Part shown: positions 53,481 to 62,280 of the stretch, piece by piece
How positions within the stretch are numbered: the first letter of the stretch is position 1
Layout: every line of letters begins with the position of its first letter
NCBI GenBank assembly: GCA_937146725.1
Contig: CAKZRU010000147.1
Location: 29,850 to 93,849 of the forward strand
Length of the DNA: 64,000 nucleotides
DNA from: an uncultured Myxococcales bacterium
GTDB lineage: Bacteria; Myxococcota_A; Bradymonadia; UBA7976; VGTA01
Direction: 5' to 3'
Translations under genes and position numbers: made by a program
The notes under the pieces: model-generated
What the model was told of the DNA's origin: nothing
The model's database searches: none
The model's input: the letters and a program-made list of their open reading frames with translations, nothing else

Positions 53481-53993
53481 TTAACGAGCTAGATCACCTT
53501 GACGAATGCAATAGCATTCTCCATTGGCACACGTATTATTAGCCGTACTCATCATCATACTTGGATCAACGCTCATATTTGGATCAGCAGTATTGGTGGT
53601 GGCTGTATTTTGACAGTCACCCACCAAAGGACAGCACGCCCCGCCGTCACACTCTGAATCAGAAGTACATTTTAGGCTACAATAAGGATTTGCTCCACGG
53701 TATTTCAAACATAAAAATGTACTACAGCCCGGAAAGTTATCAAGCGCACAAGTCGCGCTAGCGGACTGGGTTGTTCCATTTTCCTCTCCTTGTTCAACAT
53801 CAGGTGATGAACAGGCTTGTTCAATCGCATCACCTTCCGGCAAGGTACAAGGCTCTCCAAAGCCTGTATCACAGGCACTGAGCAAGCTTGAACCAAGTAA
53901 AAGGCAAATTGATAATAGAAGAGGAGATTTTAAGCGATCCTTAGTCACATTAAGGGCAGAGAAGCACCTAATAGCTTGATGATGAAAACGCAC
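53481..53993 (-). CDS. Cys-rich predicted lipoprotein
   Basis: This ORF of 170 codons encodes a lipoprotein signal ending SSLLSAC. The mature part has about 14 Cys residues in patterns such as CSLKCTSDSECDGGACC and NTCANGECYC, resembling the small disulfide-rich domains common in myxobacterial surface lipoproteins. Starts are uncertain: the longest is GTG 53993; GTG 53948 would give a more normal 26-residue signal. No catalytic motif is seen. It is convergent with yraN. Confidence 0.7.
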   Translation of the reverse strand: MRFHHQAIRCFSALNVTKDRLKSPLLLSICLLLGSSLLSACDTGFGEPCTLPEGDAIEQACSSPDVEQGEENGTTQSASATCALDNFPGCSTFLCLKYRGANPYCSLKCTSDSECDGGACCPLVGDCQNTATTNTADPNMSVDPSMMMSTANNTCANGECYCIRQGDLAR

Positions 53994-54105
53994 ACAGACC
54001 TCACAAAAAGAGACAAGAGATAAAACACACTCAAATCAAAGTGTTGGAAAGCTTTATCTCACATCTTCCCCTTGATAATCAAGACCACAGTTCGTCTGAA
54101 TCGAC

Positions 54106-54131
54106 CTTAATCTTAGTAAGATCAGATTAAG
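54106..54131. other. Perfect inverted repeat in the lipoprotein/DUF5916 intergenic region
   Basis: CTTAATCT (54106-54113) and AGATTAAG (54124-54131) form an 8-bp stem with a 10-base loop. No T-run on either strand, so it could be an operator or a weak structured leader for the downstream minus-strand lipoprotein gene. The gap 53994-54200 holds nothing else recognised. Confidence 0.4.
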
Positions 54132-54200
54132 GGAACCGTATGCTCGTTTACACTTTTTGAGATGATTAAGCACATTTTGCTTTTTTGACGACAAGACCGA

Positions 54201-56621
54201 TTAAAAAAGGAAATCAAAACGCCAGTTAAACTTTAGGGTGACTCTCCATTCATCGGGAGAGGATTGAGTTTGAGCCAATGCCTGCTCTTTGGCAGAGAAA
54301 TCTCCTTGCCATCGATAAACAAGATAAAGGTCACTGCCCGCTCGGTAGCGATACCGAATTCGTGACTGCACAATCATTTGCTCGCGATCAGAGTTCAGCT
54401 GGGCAACTGTATCAAATAAAAAATTTGGATTAGGCGTGATAATGACTTGCCCACTTATGCCTTGAGCATCACCTGATATCATTTGAAGCTCCATCTGCTC
54501 TTGCCCGATAGGACGAGCGTAGACTTCAAAATCTGCCCAATTTAGTAAGCTCAATAAACGTAGATGCCGATTCAAAGCAACGCTTGCGCTCAGTTGAAAC
54601 TGGTCAAGATGGCCATCAAAATAACCGTTTGTTCGGGTATATGATCCATTCAGTTCCAAACGTTTACCACTTGGAGAGCTCAGCATTACATACCCACTTT
54701 GGGTTTCATATCGCTTGGCTTGAATTCTTGCAATTCCAGCTAAATCAAAGGCATCTCTAACTTCATCCGTTGCGGATAAAAATCCACTTTCTAAACAGAT
54801 ATTCATATCATGGCAGATGGAAGCGACCACTGACCCAGAGTATCCAAGATTTGTATTCCAATCACTAGACCGATCATGAGAGGCATTTAGCCCAAGCATG
54901 GCCGAGCGAATATTTTTATATGGTCTAAAAAAGTAATAGGGCAGATTTGTGGTTAGGCTGTGTATGTCTTTTCGATAAACAAACCCCATGACCGGATCAA
55001 ACTTCTCATCAATCCATAAATAATCAAGTCTTGGTCTTAGATTTTGGCCGCGCCAAGATAAAGTCATACCTGCACTATGGCCAAGCTGTGCTTTCTCTTG
55101 TTCAAGAGTCGACATCATTTCATCATTCATCTCAGAAGATAAGTTTACATGTTGCTCTGCAGTGCTTAGGCGATTTGTGGAGCTATAAAACCCACTGAGC
55201 TCTAAGCGAGTATCAATCAAGCGAATTCGACCATCAAGCCCACCCGCAATATTTTGCTCGTCATCATTTCGAGTCATCGCAATGAGTCCTAAATATCCGC
55301 CTTGGCCAATATCATAACGCGCTCTCGAAACAACAAAGCTTTGACTAGCGCTTGCTTCATCACTTCGTTGACTTTCACCGGTATATGCACTGAGAACCCC
55401 ATAGCGCCAAGCACCGCGTCGGCCATAGACCTTAACTCCACCCAAAACCGGCACCTCTGTGCCTTGATCGGTTAAGCCAATTCGACGAGAGAAAAAGGCT
55501 TGCGAGCGGCCACGAGCGCCAAAGGCAAAAATATCTAAGCCATTAATAAAATAAGGGCGTCGTTCGGGTAAAAATAAGGGAAAGCGGTCTAGATTAATTA
55601 AAGGATCATCAAGATCAACTTGGGCAAAGTCGGTTAATATTGTGGCCTCAATCCATTCTGCTTGACTGATGCTCAAGCGTAGTTCTCCACCCATTTGAAA
55701 TGAGCTTGTTCCGCCCAAGATTTTTGGTTCATCAAGGCGGACAATCGCCCCAGAAAAGTCATTAGATAAGCGCGATAAGCCATAGGGAATTACAATAAAT
55801 GGTCGTCCACTTTTGGCATTCTTTAGGCCTTTCAGTTTTCCGTAATGCAAAGCAGAAAAGGGGCCAAACTCCGGTGGTAAATGCTGCCAATCATCTGTTG
55901 CCTGTCGTGCATTATGATCTCGAGTCACATTAAAACCGATTTCCCCTTGCTCAACCGCTTTTTGAGATAGCCCTAAACTACTTAAAGGAATACGGTATTC
56001 AGCAAACCAAGCCTGTTCGCCGATGCTGCTTGCGCCTTCCCATAAAGTATCAAACTCAACATAAAAGCCCTGTCCATTATCCAAAGCCAAAAAGTCGAGT
56101 TGAGCCCCACCACAATTGAGCACCAAACCCAAGGTTGTTCGCTGGTCTAAACGGGCATCAATTTTTAAAGTAACTGTATCATCGGACCAAATCTTCATCT
56201 GATCTCGCCGTAATTCTAAAACGGAGGGAGTTTCATTAGGTGCAAGATCTAAGCGAACGCCAACATATAACGATTCACCATCAAATAGAGCCTTTACTCC
56301 GCCTTGAAACGCAGGCTTAGCTTGGGGTTTAGGCGTACGTTCAGTGAAGCCCTCAGACCATTCTGCTTGAGACCAAGTTTTTTCGTCTAAACGTCCATCA
56401 ATACGAATGGATTCATCCTTAGAAATCTCAACCAAGGTCAGTGCCTTCATCTCTTGAGCTTGTGTCTTAATCTCTTGAGCCTTGGTTGCTTTGATCCCAA
56501 GCAAGATCCCAAGCAAGATCCCGAGCATAACAACAAAGATCAAACCTGTCACTCTACTGTTGGTGAATACTGCTCGTATGATACTCTGCTTGATGATATT
56601 TCTCTTGATGATACTTTTCAC
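54201..56621 (-). CDS. DUF5916 outer-membrane protein with N-terminal CBM9-like domain
   Basis: This 806-residue protein has a GTG start, with AGG 5 bp upstream. A signal peptide (residues about 1-48) contains the DNA-repeat-derived LGILLGILLGI. Residues about 60-230 match the CBM9-like domain typical of DUF5916 proteins: IRIDGRLDEKTWSQAEW, FDGESLYVGVRLDL, FNVTRDHNARQATDDW. The rest (about 250-806) is a predicted beta-barrel with many alternating strands, including LDRFPLFLPERRPYFINGLD, a family signature, and ends in Phe (FDFLF). Function is unknown; such proteins may be outer-membrane glycan-related porins. Confidence 0.8.
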   Translation of the reverse strand: MKSIIKRNIIKQSIIRAVFTNSRVTGLIFVVMLGILLGILLGIKATKAQEIKTQAQEMKALTLVEISKDESIRIDGRLDEKTWSQAEWSEGFTERTPKPQAKPAFQGGVKALFDGESLYVGVRLDLAPNETPSVLELRRDQMKIWSDDTVTLKIDARLDQRTTLGLVLNCGGAQLDFLALDNGQGFYVEFDTLWEGASSIGEQAWFAEYRIPLSSLGLSQKAVEQGEIGFNVTRDHNARQATDDWQHLPPEFGPFSALHYGKLKGLKNAKSGRPFIVIPYGLSRLSNDFSGAIVRLDEPKILGGTSSFQMGGELRLSISQAEWIEATILTDFAQVDLDDPLINLDRFPLFLPERRPYFINGLDIFAFGARGRSQAFFSRRIGLTDQGTEVPVLGGVKVYGRRGAWRYGVLSAYTGESQRSDEASASQSFVVSRARYDIGQGGYLGLIAMTRNDDEQNIAGGLDGRIRLIDTRLELSGFYSSTNRLSTAEQHVNLSSEMNDEMMSTLEQEKAQLGHSAGMTLSWRGQNLRPRLDYLWIDEKFDPVMGFVYRKDIHSLTTNLPYYFFRPYKNIRSAMLGLNASHDRSSDWNTNLGYSGSVVASICHDMNICLESGFLSATDEVRDAFDLAGIARIQAKRYETQSGYVMLSSPSGKRLELNGSYTRTNGYFDGHLDQFQLSASVALNRHLRLLSLLNWADFEVYARPIGQEQMELQMISGDAQGISGQVIITPNPNFLFDTVAQLNSDREQMIVQSRIRYRYRAGSDLYLVYRWQGDFSAKEQALAQTQSSPDEWRVTLKFNWRFDFLF
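56493..56527. repeat. 12-bp tandem repeat in the DUF5916 signal peptide
   Basis: GATCCCAAGCAA occurs twice exactly and a third time with changes, encoding (GILL)n of the signal-peptide core. A second, 21-bp period repeat (ATCTCTTGAGC at 56449-56459 and 56470-56480) lies just downstream and encodes duplicated Lys-Thr-Gln-Ala-Gln-Glu-type residues. Confidence 0.85.
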
Positions 56622-56958
56622 TTCAACCTACCCCCAGCAATAAAACGAACATGATTTGAGGAGTTTGACATAATTCTCCCTCAAAAAGTGTTATATTTAT
56701 AAGTGTATTTTCGCCATTATTAACTCAAGTAGCTGTCCTACCTAATTACGACAGATACATAAACTAAAACACGAAAAAATCGTTGCTGTTTTAATCTCTG
56801 TCTGCCTCTGGAGATAATATCTGAGTTTTGTAGGCGAAATGTTTACAGGATAGTGTTGATTTATGATAGTTTGTCTGCATCTTTAAGATTGAAGAAGCGT
56901 GTATCTAAATCTTTTGACCTAACTCTGCGCTCTAAACTCGTCCTAAGGGAGCTCTCTG
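56622..56958. other. Divergent intergenic region between DUF5916 gene and TPR gene
   Basis: This stretch of 337 bp holds no gene. It is AT-rich and must contain promoters for both directions. A plus-strand TATGAT at 56862-56867 is a possible -10 box, but the nearest -35-like TTTACA (56842-56847) is only 14 bp away, so the call is weak. The ribosome-binding site of the downstream gene, AAGGGAG, is clear near 56946. Confidence 0.5.
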
Positions 56959-58740
56959 ATGACTGTGAACCACTCTCACTTGTCTTCTTCTACTCAGACT
57001 ATTCAGTATTTATCGCTTGTTTTTAAAAACTGGCTTACTCAACTCAACCTTGGTCTCTTGCTGATTGTTGCTGCGAGTCTCACTGGACTCTATAGTACTC
57101 AGTTCAATACAGCACATGCCCAATCGATGCAGTTTAATGATAATCCTTATGGACAGGCTGCCCCCGATAATGCTCAGGTAAACCTTAATGAGGCCATTAA
57201 GTCATTTAATGGTAGCGACTATCTAAGAGCAAGCTTACTTTTTTTTGATATTATCAAAGATAAAGAAACGGCAGCCAATACCATTGATGAGCAAGCTGAG
57301 TATTACTTGGGTAAGACCTTTTATAAGCTTAACCTTTTTCAAGCAAGCTTTGAGTTTTTTGTTCGTGTAGTCAAGTCGGGTAGACAGCACCGCTACTTTA
57401 AGGCGACTTGTAAGTGGCTATACTTTTTATCTCGTAAGATTCCGGGTGATGATGAGCTTCTCAAAAGAATCGCCTCTTATGAGCCACAAGATTGCCAAAA
57501 GCACAGTGATCAGATTTCATTTTTACGTGGACAATATCACTATAAGCTCAGCGAGCTAGAAGAAGCTTTACGCTATTTGTCGATGGTATCTCGCGATAAC
57601 GTTTTCTTCCTCAAAGCCACCTTCCTAAGAGGTGTGACTTACAGTCGTATGGGTCAAATCAAAGATGCGATCACCGCTTTTGCTGAAATCTTACGTTATA
57701 CCTTTGATAGCTATAATGGCATTAAAAGCGCTGCTGATGTGGCCTTTAGACGTATGAAAGCACGCCAAGGCGGACAAGCTACCCAAGATAAGATTAGTAC
57801 CGGACGATTGATTGATAATGTGGCTCAAGGTGACTACAAAAACGACTTAAAATATTACAGTCAGCTTGCAGTCCTCAATATGGCGCGCTTGCTATATGAG
57901 CAAAATAAAAATCGCAAAGCTGTTCGCTATTATGACTACATTCCCATCAATGGCTACTTTTGGTTAGAGGCTCTTTTTGAGTCAAGTTGGGCTCTGTTTA
58001 GAATGGGCCCTAAGTTTCATGAAAAGGCCTTGGGTAATTTACATACCCTCAGTTCTCCCTTTTTCCGAGATGAGTACACACCTGAAGCACCCATCCTAAA
58101 AGCCGTAATCTTGTATTCAAGCTGTGATTACGACAAGGCATTAAGTGCGATTAATGAGTTCCGTGAGGTCTATGAGCCTTTATTGAATGAGCTTGATGGT
58201 TACGTCAAAGACTTTTCGGACCCCAAGCAACTTTATGATTTCCTACGCCGTATTCAAGCTGACCCTAGTAGCTCGGCTCGTGTGTCACAAATCCTTAATG
58301 CTCTCTTTGAAGATCAAGAGCTCAAACGTGTCAACTCGCATATTACCGAAATGGAACGAGAACTTAAGGTCATTCAACTTGCACAAAGTCGATGGGCAAA
58401 CAGTGATTTGGCCAACTATGTGATCCAAACCATTATGTTCACCAAAGACATTGCCTTTGATAAAGCCGGACAAATGGCCAAGGCTCGCTTGGCTCGTGTT
58501 GTTGAAGAACTCCGTGATCTTCAAGGTAAGGTGGATGCCATTGATATTGAGATTTCCACCTCTGACCGTACCGACACAGAGCTCAGCTTAAATGGCGTTG
58601 AAATGCAACGTCGACTCGCCATTGAAAGCAAGAAGCGCACGCCGGATGCCGAGCATATTTATTGGCCCTTTGACGGCGAATATTGGAGAGATGAACTAGG
58701 GTACTACTTATATAGTATCAAAACCAAGTGCGGCCGTTAA
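56959..58740 (+). CDS. Exported TPR-like helical repeat protein
   Basis: This 593-residue protein starts at an ATG with AAGGGAG upstream. A hydrophobic segment at about 30-50 followed by AHAQ looks like a signal peptide with a long N-region. Helical repeats of TPR type run from about residue 70 to 330 (YLRASLLFFDIIKDKETA, AEYYLGKTFYKLNLFQASFE, LRGVTYSRMGQIKDAITAFA, YFWLEALFESSWALFRMGP). The C-terminal third is charged and partly coiled coil (HITEMERELKVIQLAQSRW). It heads a three-gene TPR cluster with similar design. Similar multi-TPR exported proteins occur in myxobacterial motility and envelope machines; that link is inference. Confidence 0.75.
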   Translation: MTVNHSHLSSSTQTIQYLSLVFKNWLTQLNLGLLLIVAASLTGLYSTQFNTAHAQSMQFNDNPYGQAAPDNAQVNLNEAIKSFNGSDYLRASLLFFDIIKDKETAANTIDEQAEYYLGKTFYKLNLFQASFEFFVRVVKSGRQHRYFKATCKWLYFLSRKIPGDDELLKRIASYEPQDCQKHSDQISFLRGQYHYKLSELEEALRYLSMVSRDNVFFLKATFLRGVTYSRMGQIKDAITAFAEILRYTFDSYNGIKSAADVAFRRMKARQGGQATQDKISTGRLIDNVAQGDYKNDLKYYSQLAVLNMARLLYEQNKNRKAVRYYDYIPINGYFWLEALFESSWALFRMGPKFHEKALGNLHTLSSPFFRDEYTPEAPILKAVILYSSCDYDKALSAINEFREVYEPLLNELDGYVKDFSDPKQLYDFLRRIQADPSSSARVSQILNALFEDQELKRVNSHITEMERELKVIQLAQSRWANSDLANYVIQTIMFTKDIAFDKAGQMAKARLARVVEELRDLQGKVDAIDIEISTSDRTDTELSLNGVEMQRRLAIESKKRTPDAEHIYWPFDGEYWRDELGYYLYSIKTKCGR

Positions 58741-58887
58741 GGCGACCCTATTTGATCACTTAACCCTCATTTCCCATTCTTTATTAAAGCCTTAGCCTCA
58801 AATATCTGATCGGTCAGTTATTTTAAGCTAGGGCCTTTTCATTCCAAGCCAATTCACCATACAAAAACTAAATTAAAAGAGTAAGTA

Positions 58888-61800
58888 ATGAACTGGACTA
58901 AGCCTCAGCGAAGACTCAAGCAAGTCTCACCTCAAGCGACAGATCACCCATTACAGTCGATGCGCCACTTTAGACCAAGTCTAAAGCTTGGACTCGCAAC
59001 AGCGACTGTGATGACTTTTATTTTTTGCCTACCCGCCTTGGCACAAGATACCAAAAAAGAGTATGCACCTGCCCTGATGAATAAAGGGCCTGAGCAAGGT
59101 AAGCGAAACATTAATTTGGGGCCCGCCGGTCCTAGAATTAACAGCACAGATGCGCTACGCCGACAAAAAGAGTCTCGTATGCGTCGTCAAAGTCAAAATG
59201 TAGAACAAAAGCTTATTAGACTGATCAAAAATACTCCGGATACAAACCGAAAAAAGCCACTGTATTTAGATCGCTTAGCTAGTTTCTATTGGAAGTTGGC
59301 AGGTGATGCGCAAAACGATGCCTATGTGGCTGAAGAAGAGTGCTTTAACAAGTCGGCTCGTACAGATACCGATGTAGATCGCTGTGCTGATATGCGCGTG
59401 GCTAATTTACGTAAGGCCGAAGAAATTCGCGAAAAGGCGATTGGTGTTTATAAGTATATTGTCACCAAGTTTGATCAGTTTGAGGAATTGGACCGAATTC
59501 TTTTTGCGCTAGGCTTTAACTATCAGCAAAAACAGCAAAATGAAGAAGCAAAAACGATTTATACCGAGCTTGTTCAACGCTATCCCGACTCAAAAATGCT
59601 GGCGGATGCCTTATTTAATCTTGCTGATATTTACTTTGCCTCCGGTGATGTGCCCGGAGCCTCACAGTTGTATAATCATGTGATTGAGCAATATAGTGAT
59701 TCTCCGGTTTATCCCTATGCCATTTACAAGTTAGGGTGGTGCTACTACAACACCACAGATTATCAAGGCGCTTTAAACCAATTTATTCAAGTCATCGACT
59801 TACAAAATGCGCTCAGTGCTCGGCAAAAAAAGAAGAATCGCTTAAGTCTCAAAAAAGAGGCACAGCGCGACTTGATCAGAGTATATGTCAATATTACGCA
59901 AGCTACAGCTACCGGTGGTTTGAAATTACTCAAAAAGTACGCTCCGGGCCGCTTTGATGAGCTTGCTGAACGCTTGGCCGATCTTTACACCGGTACAGGT
60001 CAATTTAATAAATCAACGACTATTTTGCGTAAGCTGATTGCTAAAAATCCTAATAGTTATCGAGTGGTTGGTTATCAGATTCGTATTTCGGAGAATCTTG
60101 CCAACACCAATAATCCAGAAGAAGCGATTCGTTCGCTTAAGCGTTTGGTGACTTTGTGGAAGTCGGTTAAAAATGCTCCTGACGCCGAACCTAAGCGCGT
60201 TAAAGAGGATCATAAGGGGATTGAGCGTCAATTAAATGCTTTGGCTCGCCAATATCACAACCAAGCGCTTGAAACCAAGTCTGTTGCTGACTTTAACACC
60301 GCCTTAGAGTTGTATGAAACCTATGTAGATGCCTTTCCCAATGAAAGCACCTCGTATGAAATGGGCTTTTACTATGCCGAGCTTTTATTCCGCCTTGAAA
60401 AGTGGGAAACCGCCGCCCAAGCCTATGAAAAAGTCTTAGCTCAGGACCCACAAGGACAGTTCACCAAAGATGCAGCGCATGGTACCCTGCTTGCTTATAA
60501 GTCTTTGCTCAAAGATGATCTTGATAACGCCAGTATTGCCCAACTTAACAAAAGTGAAGAAGAGCTGAGGGCGGCCGAAGAAAAGAAGCGTAAAAAACGC
60601 AAGCGCAAGGGTAAAAAAGGCAAAAAGCCAAAGGATGAGGTCAAGAAGCCGCGCTTCCCCAAAGAGGATATTCCACAGGCATATACTAAATATCTAGAGG
60701 CGAGCGCGCTGTATCGTAAATATGTGCAAGCCAGTGAGTATTTGGTGGATATTCAATATGAGGAAGCTCGCGTTTATTATACCTTTAATCACTTTGATAA
60801 GGCGATTCCCCTGTTTAGAGATATTTCTGAACGCCATCCACAGCATCGAGTGGCTGTTTTTGCGGCAAACTTACTTTTGGAATGCTTTAACCGTGTCGGC
60901 GACTTTGATAGTTTAGCCGGACAAGTTAATACCTTTGTGGGTCTTTATCCGGCCTCTCGAGATGCCGAGTTTGCTCAGCGACTCAAGAACTTGAATAGCG
61001 AGCTTGACTTTAAAAAGTGTTCTTTGATTGAAAACCAAGGTGAAAATATTAAAGCGGCCCGTTGCTTTGAAAAATATGCCCGTCGCTTTAAGGACTCTCG
61101 CTTAGCGGACAAAGCTTATTTTAATGCTGCTTTGAGCTATGATCGTGAAAAACAAATGGAAAAGGCGATTAAAGCGCGCTTAGACTTAATTAATAATCTT
61201 CCCGACAGTGATTTACGTCCCAAGGCCTTTTATCAAATCGCTAAAAACTTGCAGTCTTTGGCCATTTACTCACAAGCTTCTAAAGCCTATGAGTCCTTTG
61301 CCGAAAACTATCCAAATCGTGAGGAAAGTACCGAAGCACTTCGCCTAGCCGCTCAGTTCCGCTTAGGACTCGGTGAGCTAGATATGGCGACTACAAATCT
61401 TAAAAAATATATTAAGCAGCTCGGCAAAAAAGAAAAGAAGCAGGCGATGGTAGCCTTTTTTGAATTAGGCAGTGTGTTACAAGAGCGTAAACAGTGGTCA
61501 AGAATGATCAAGCACTATCAATCATTCACCAAAAAGTTTAAGCGTGTTGATGCTGGGTATTTGATTCGTGCGTATACTCTTACCGGTAATGCCTATGTTA
61601 ACCAGCCTAAAAAGTATCGTGATCATCGTCGGGCAAGAGGTGCTTACACACAGGCGGTTAAGGTTTATGAGTCTATTCCTAAGAAAACTCGTGGAGACTT
61701 ACCACTTGCGGCGCGCTCGGCAGCGGCGGAAGCCTTATTTAAATTAGCCACTTATGACTTTGAAGAAGTCAAAAAGATTGAGTTTACCAAAGTACGCAAA

Positions 61801-62280
61801 ACCAAAGATGTAAAGCGTCACATCAAAATGGTGCAAAAGAACGTTCAAAAGCTCAACAAGAAGATGGCACAAGTTAAAGCCAGCTATGAAGAAGTCCTAT
61901 CTCTCAATGTTGAAAGCTGGGGTCTAGCGGCCTTATCTCAAATTGGACAAATGTTCTATTTCTTCTTTACTACGTTAGAGAAAACCCCTCCGCCTCGTAT
62001 TTTTGACTATGAAATGCAAGAGTTCTTCCGTGCGGCGATGATTCAGCAGGCCGATCCTCTACGTCGTAAAGCGATTGAAGCATATAAGACCTGCTTGGAT
62101 AAATCACTTAAGATTCAATGGTTTAACGAATGGACAGATCTTGCTGAACAGCAAATTGCTAAAATCAATCCAGAAGAATATCGCTACAGCGTGGAAGAAA
62201 GAGGTAGTCCCTTTAACTTCCATCAACCTAAGCTTCGTCGTCCATTAGTGACTAGCCTTCCAGAAGAGGAGGAGGAATAA
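58888..62280 (+). CDS. Large exported TPR-repeat protein
   Basis: This 1130-residue protein has a signal peptide at about residues 27-53 (TATVMTFIFCLPALA-Q); the start could be the internal ATG 58966, but the first ATG follows AAGAGTAAG. Residues 90-1050 contain at least ten TPR units, for example LFALGFNYQQKQQNEEAKTI, LADALFNLADIYFASGDVPG, YAIYKLGWCYYNTTDYQGAL, YYAELLFRLEKWETAAQAYE, AYFNAALSYDREKQMEKAIK. A Lys-rich stretch near 565-585 interrupts them. It overlaps the next gene by one base (TAATG), so translation is coupled. Probably a periplasmic scaffold. Confidence 0.8.
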   Translation: MNWTKPQRRLKQVSPQATDHPLQSMRHFRPSLKLGLATATVMTFIFCLPALAQDTKKEYAPALMNKGPEQGKRNINLGPAGPRINSTDALRRQKESRMRRQSQNVEQKLIRLIKNTPDTNRKKPLYLDRLASFYWKLAGDAQNDAYVAEEECFNKSARTDTDVDRCADMRVANLRKAEEIREKAIGVYKYIVTKFDQFEELDRILFALGFNYQQKQQNEEAKTIYTELVQRYPDSKMLADALFNLADIYFASGDVPGASQLYNHVIEQYSDSPVYPYAIYKLGWCYYNTTDYQGALNQFIQVIDLQNALSARQKKKNRLSLKKEAQRDLIRVYVNITQATATGGLKLLKKYAPGRFDELAERLADLYTGTGQFNKSTTILRKLIAKNPNSYRVVGYQIRISENLANTNNPEEAIRSLKRLVTLWKSVKNAPDAEPKRVKEDHKGIERQLNALARQYHNQALETKSVADFNTALELYETYVDAFPNESTSYEMGFYYAELLFRLEKWETAAQAYEKVLAQDPQGQFTKDAAHGTLLAYKSLLKDDLDNASIAQLNKSEEELRAAEEKKRKKRKRKGKKGKKPKDEVKKPRFPKEDIPQAYTKYLEASALYRKYVQASEYLVDIQYEEARVYYTFNHFDKAIPLFRDISERHPQHRVAVFAANLLLECFNRVGDFDSLAGQVNTFVGLYPASRDAEFAQRLKNLNSELDFKKCSLIENQGENIKAARCFEKYARRFKDSRLADKAYFNAALSYDREKQMEKAIKARLDLINNLPDSDLRPKAFYQIAKNLQSLAIYSQASKAYESFAENYPNREESTEALRLAAQFRLGLGELDMATTNLKKYIKQLGKKEKKQAMVAFFELGSVLQERKQWSRMIKHYQSFTKKFKRVDAGYLIRAYTLTGNAYVNQPKKYRDHRRARGAYTQAVKVYESIPKKTRGDLPLAARSAAAEALFKLATYDFEEVKKIEFTKVRKTKDVKRHIKMVQKNVQKLNKKMAQVKASYEEVLSLNVESWGLAALSQIGQMFYFFFTTLEKTPPPRIFDYEMQEFFRAAMIQQADPLRRKAIEAYKTCLDKSLKIQWFNEWTDLAEQQIAKINPEEYRYSVEERGSPFNFHQPKLRRPLVTSLPEEEEE

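Noticed and set aside
54106..54131. Inverted repeat as a transcription terminator
   Set aside because: No T-run follows on either strand; listed only as an inverted repeat of unknown role.
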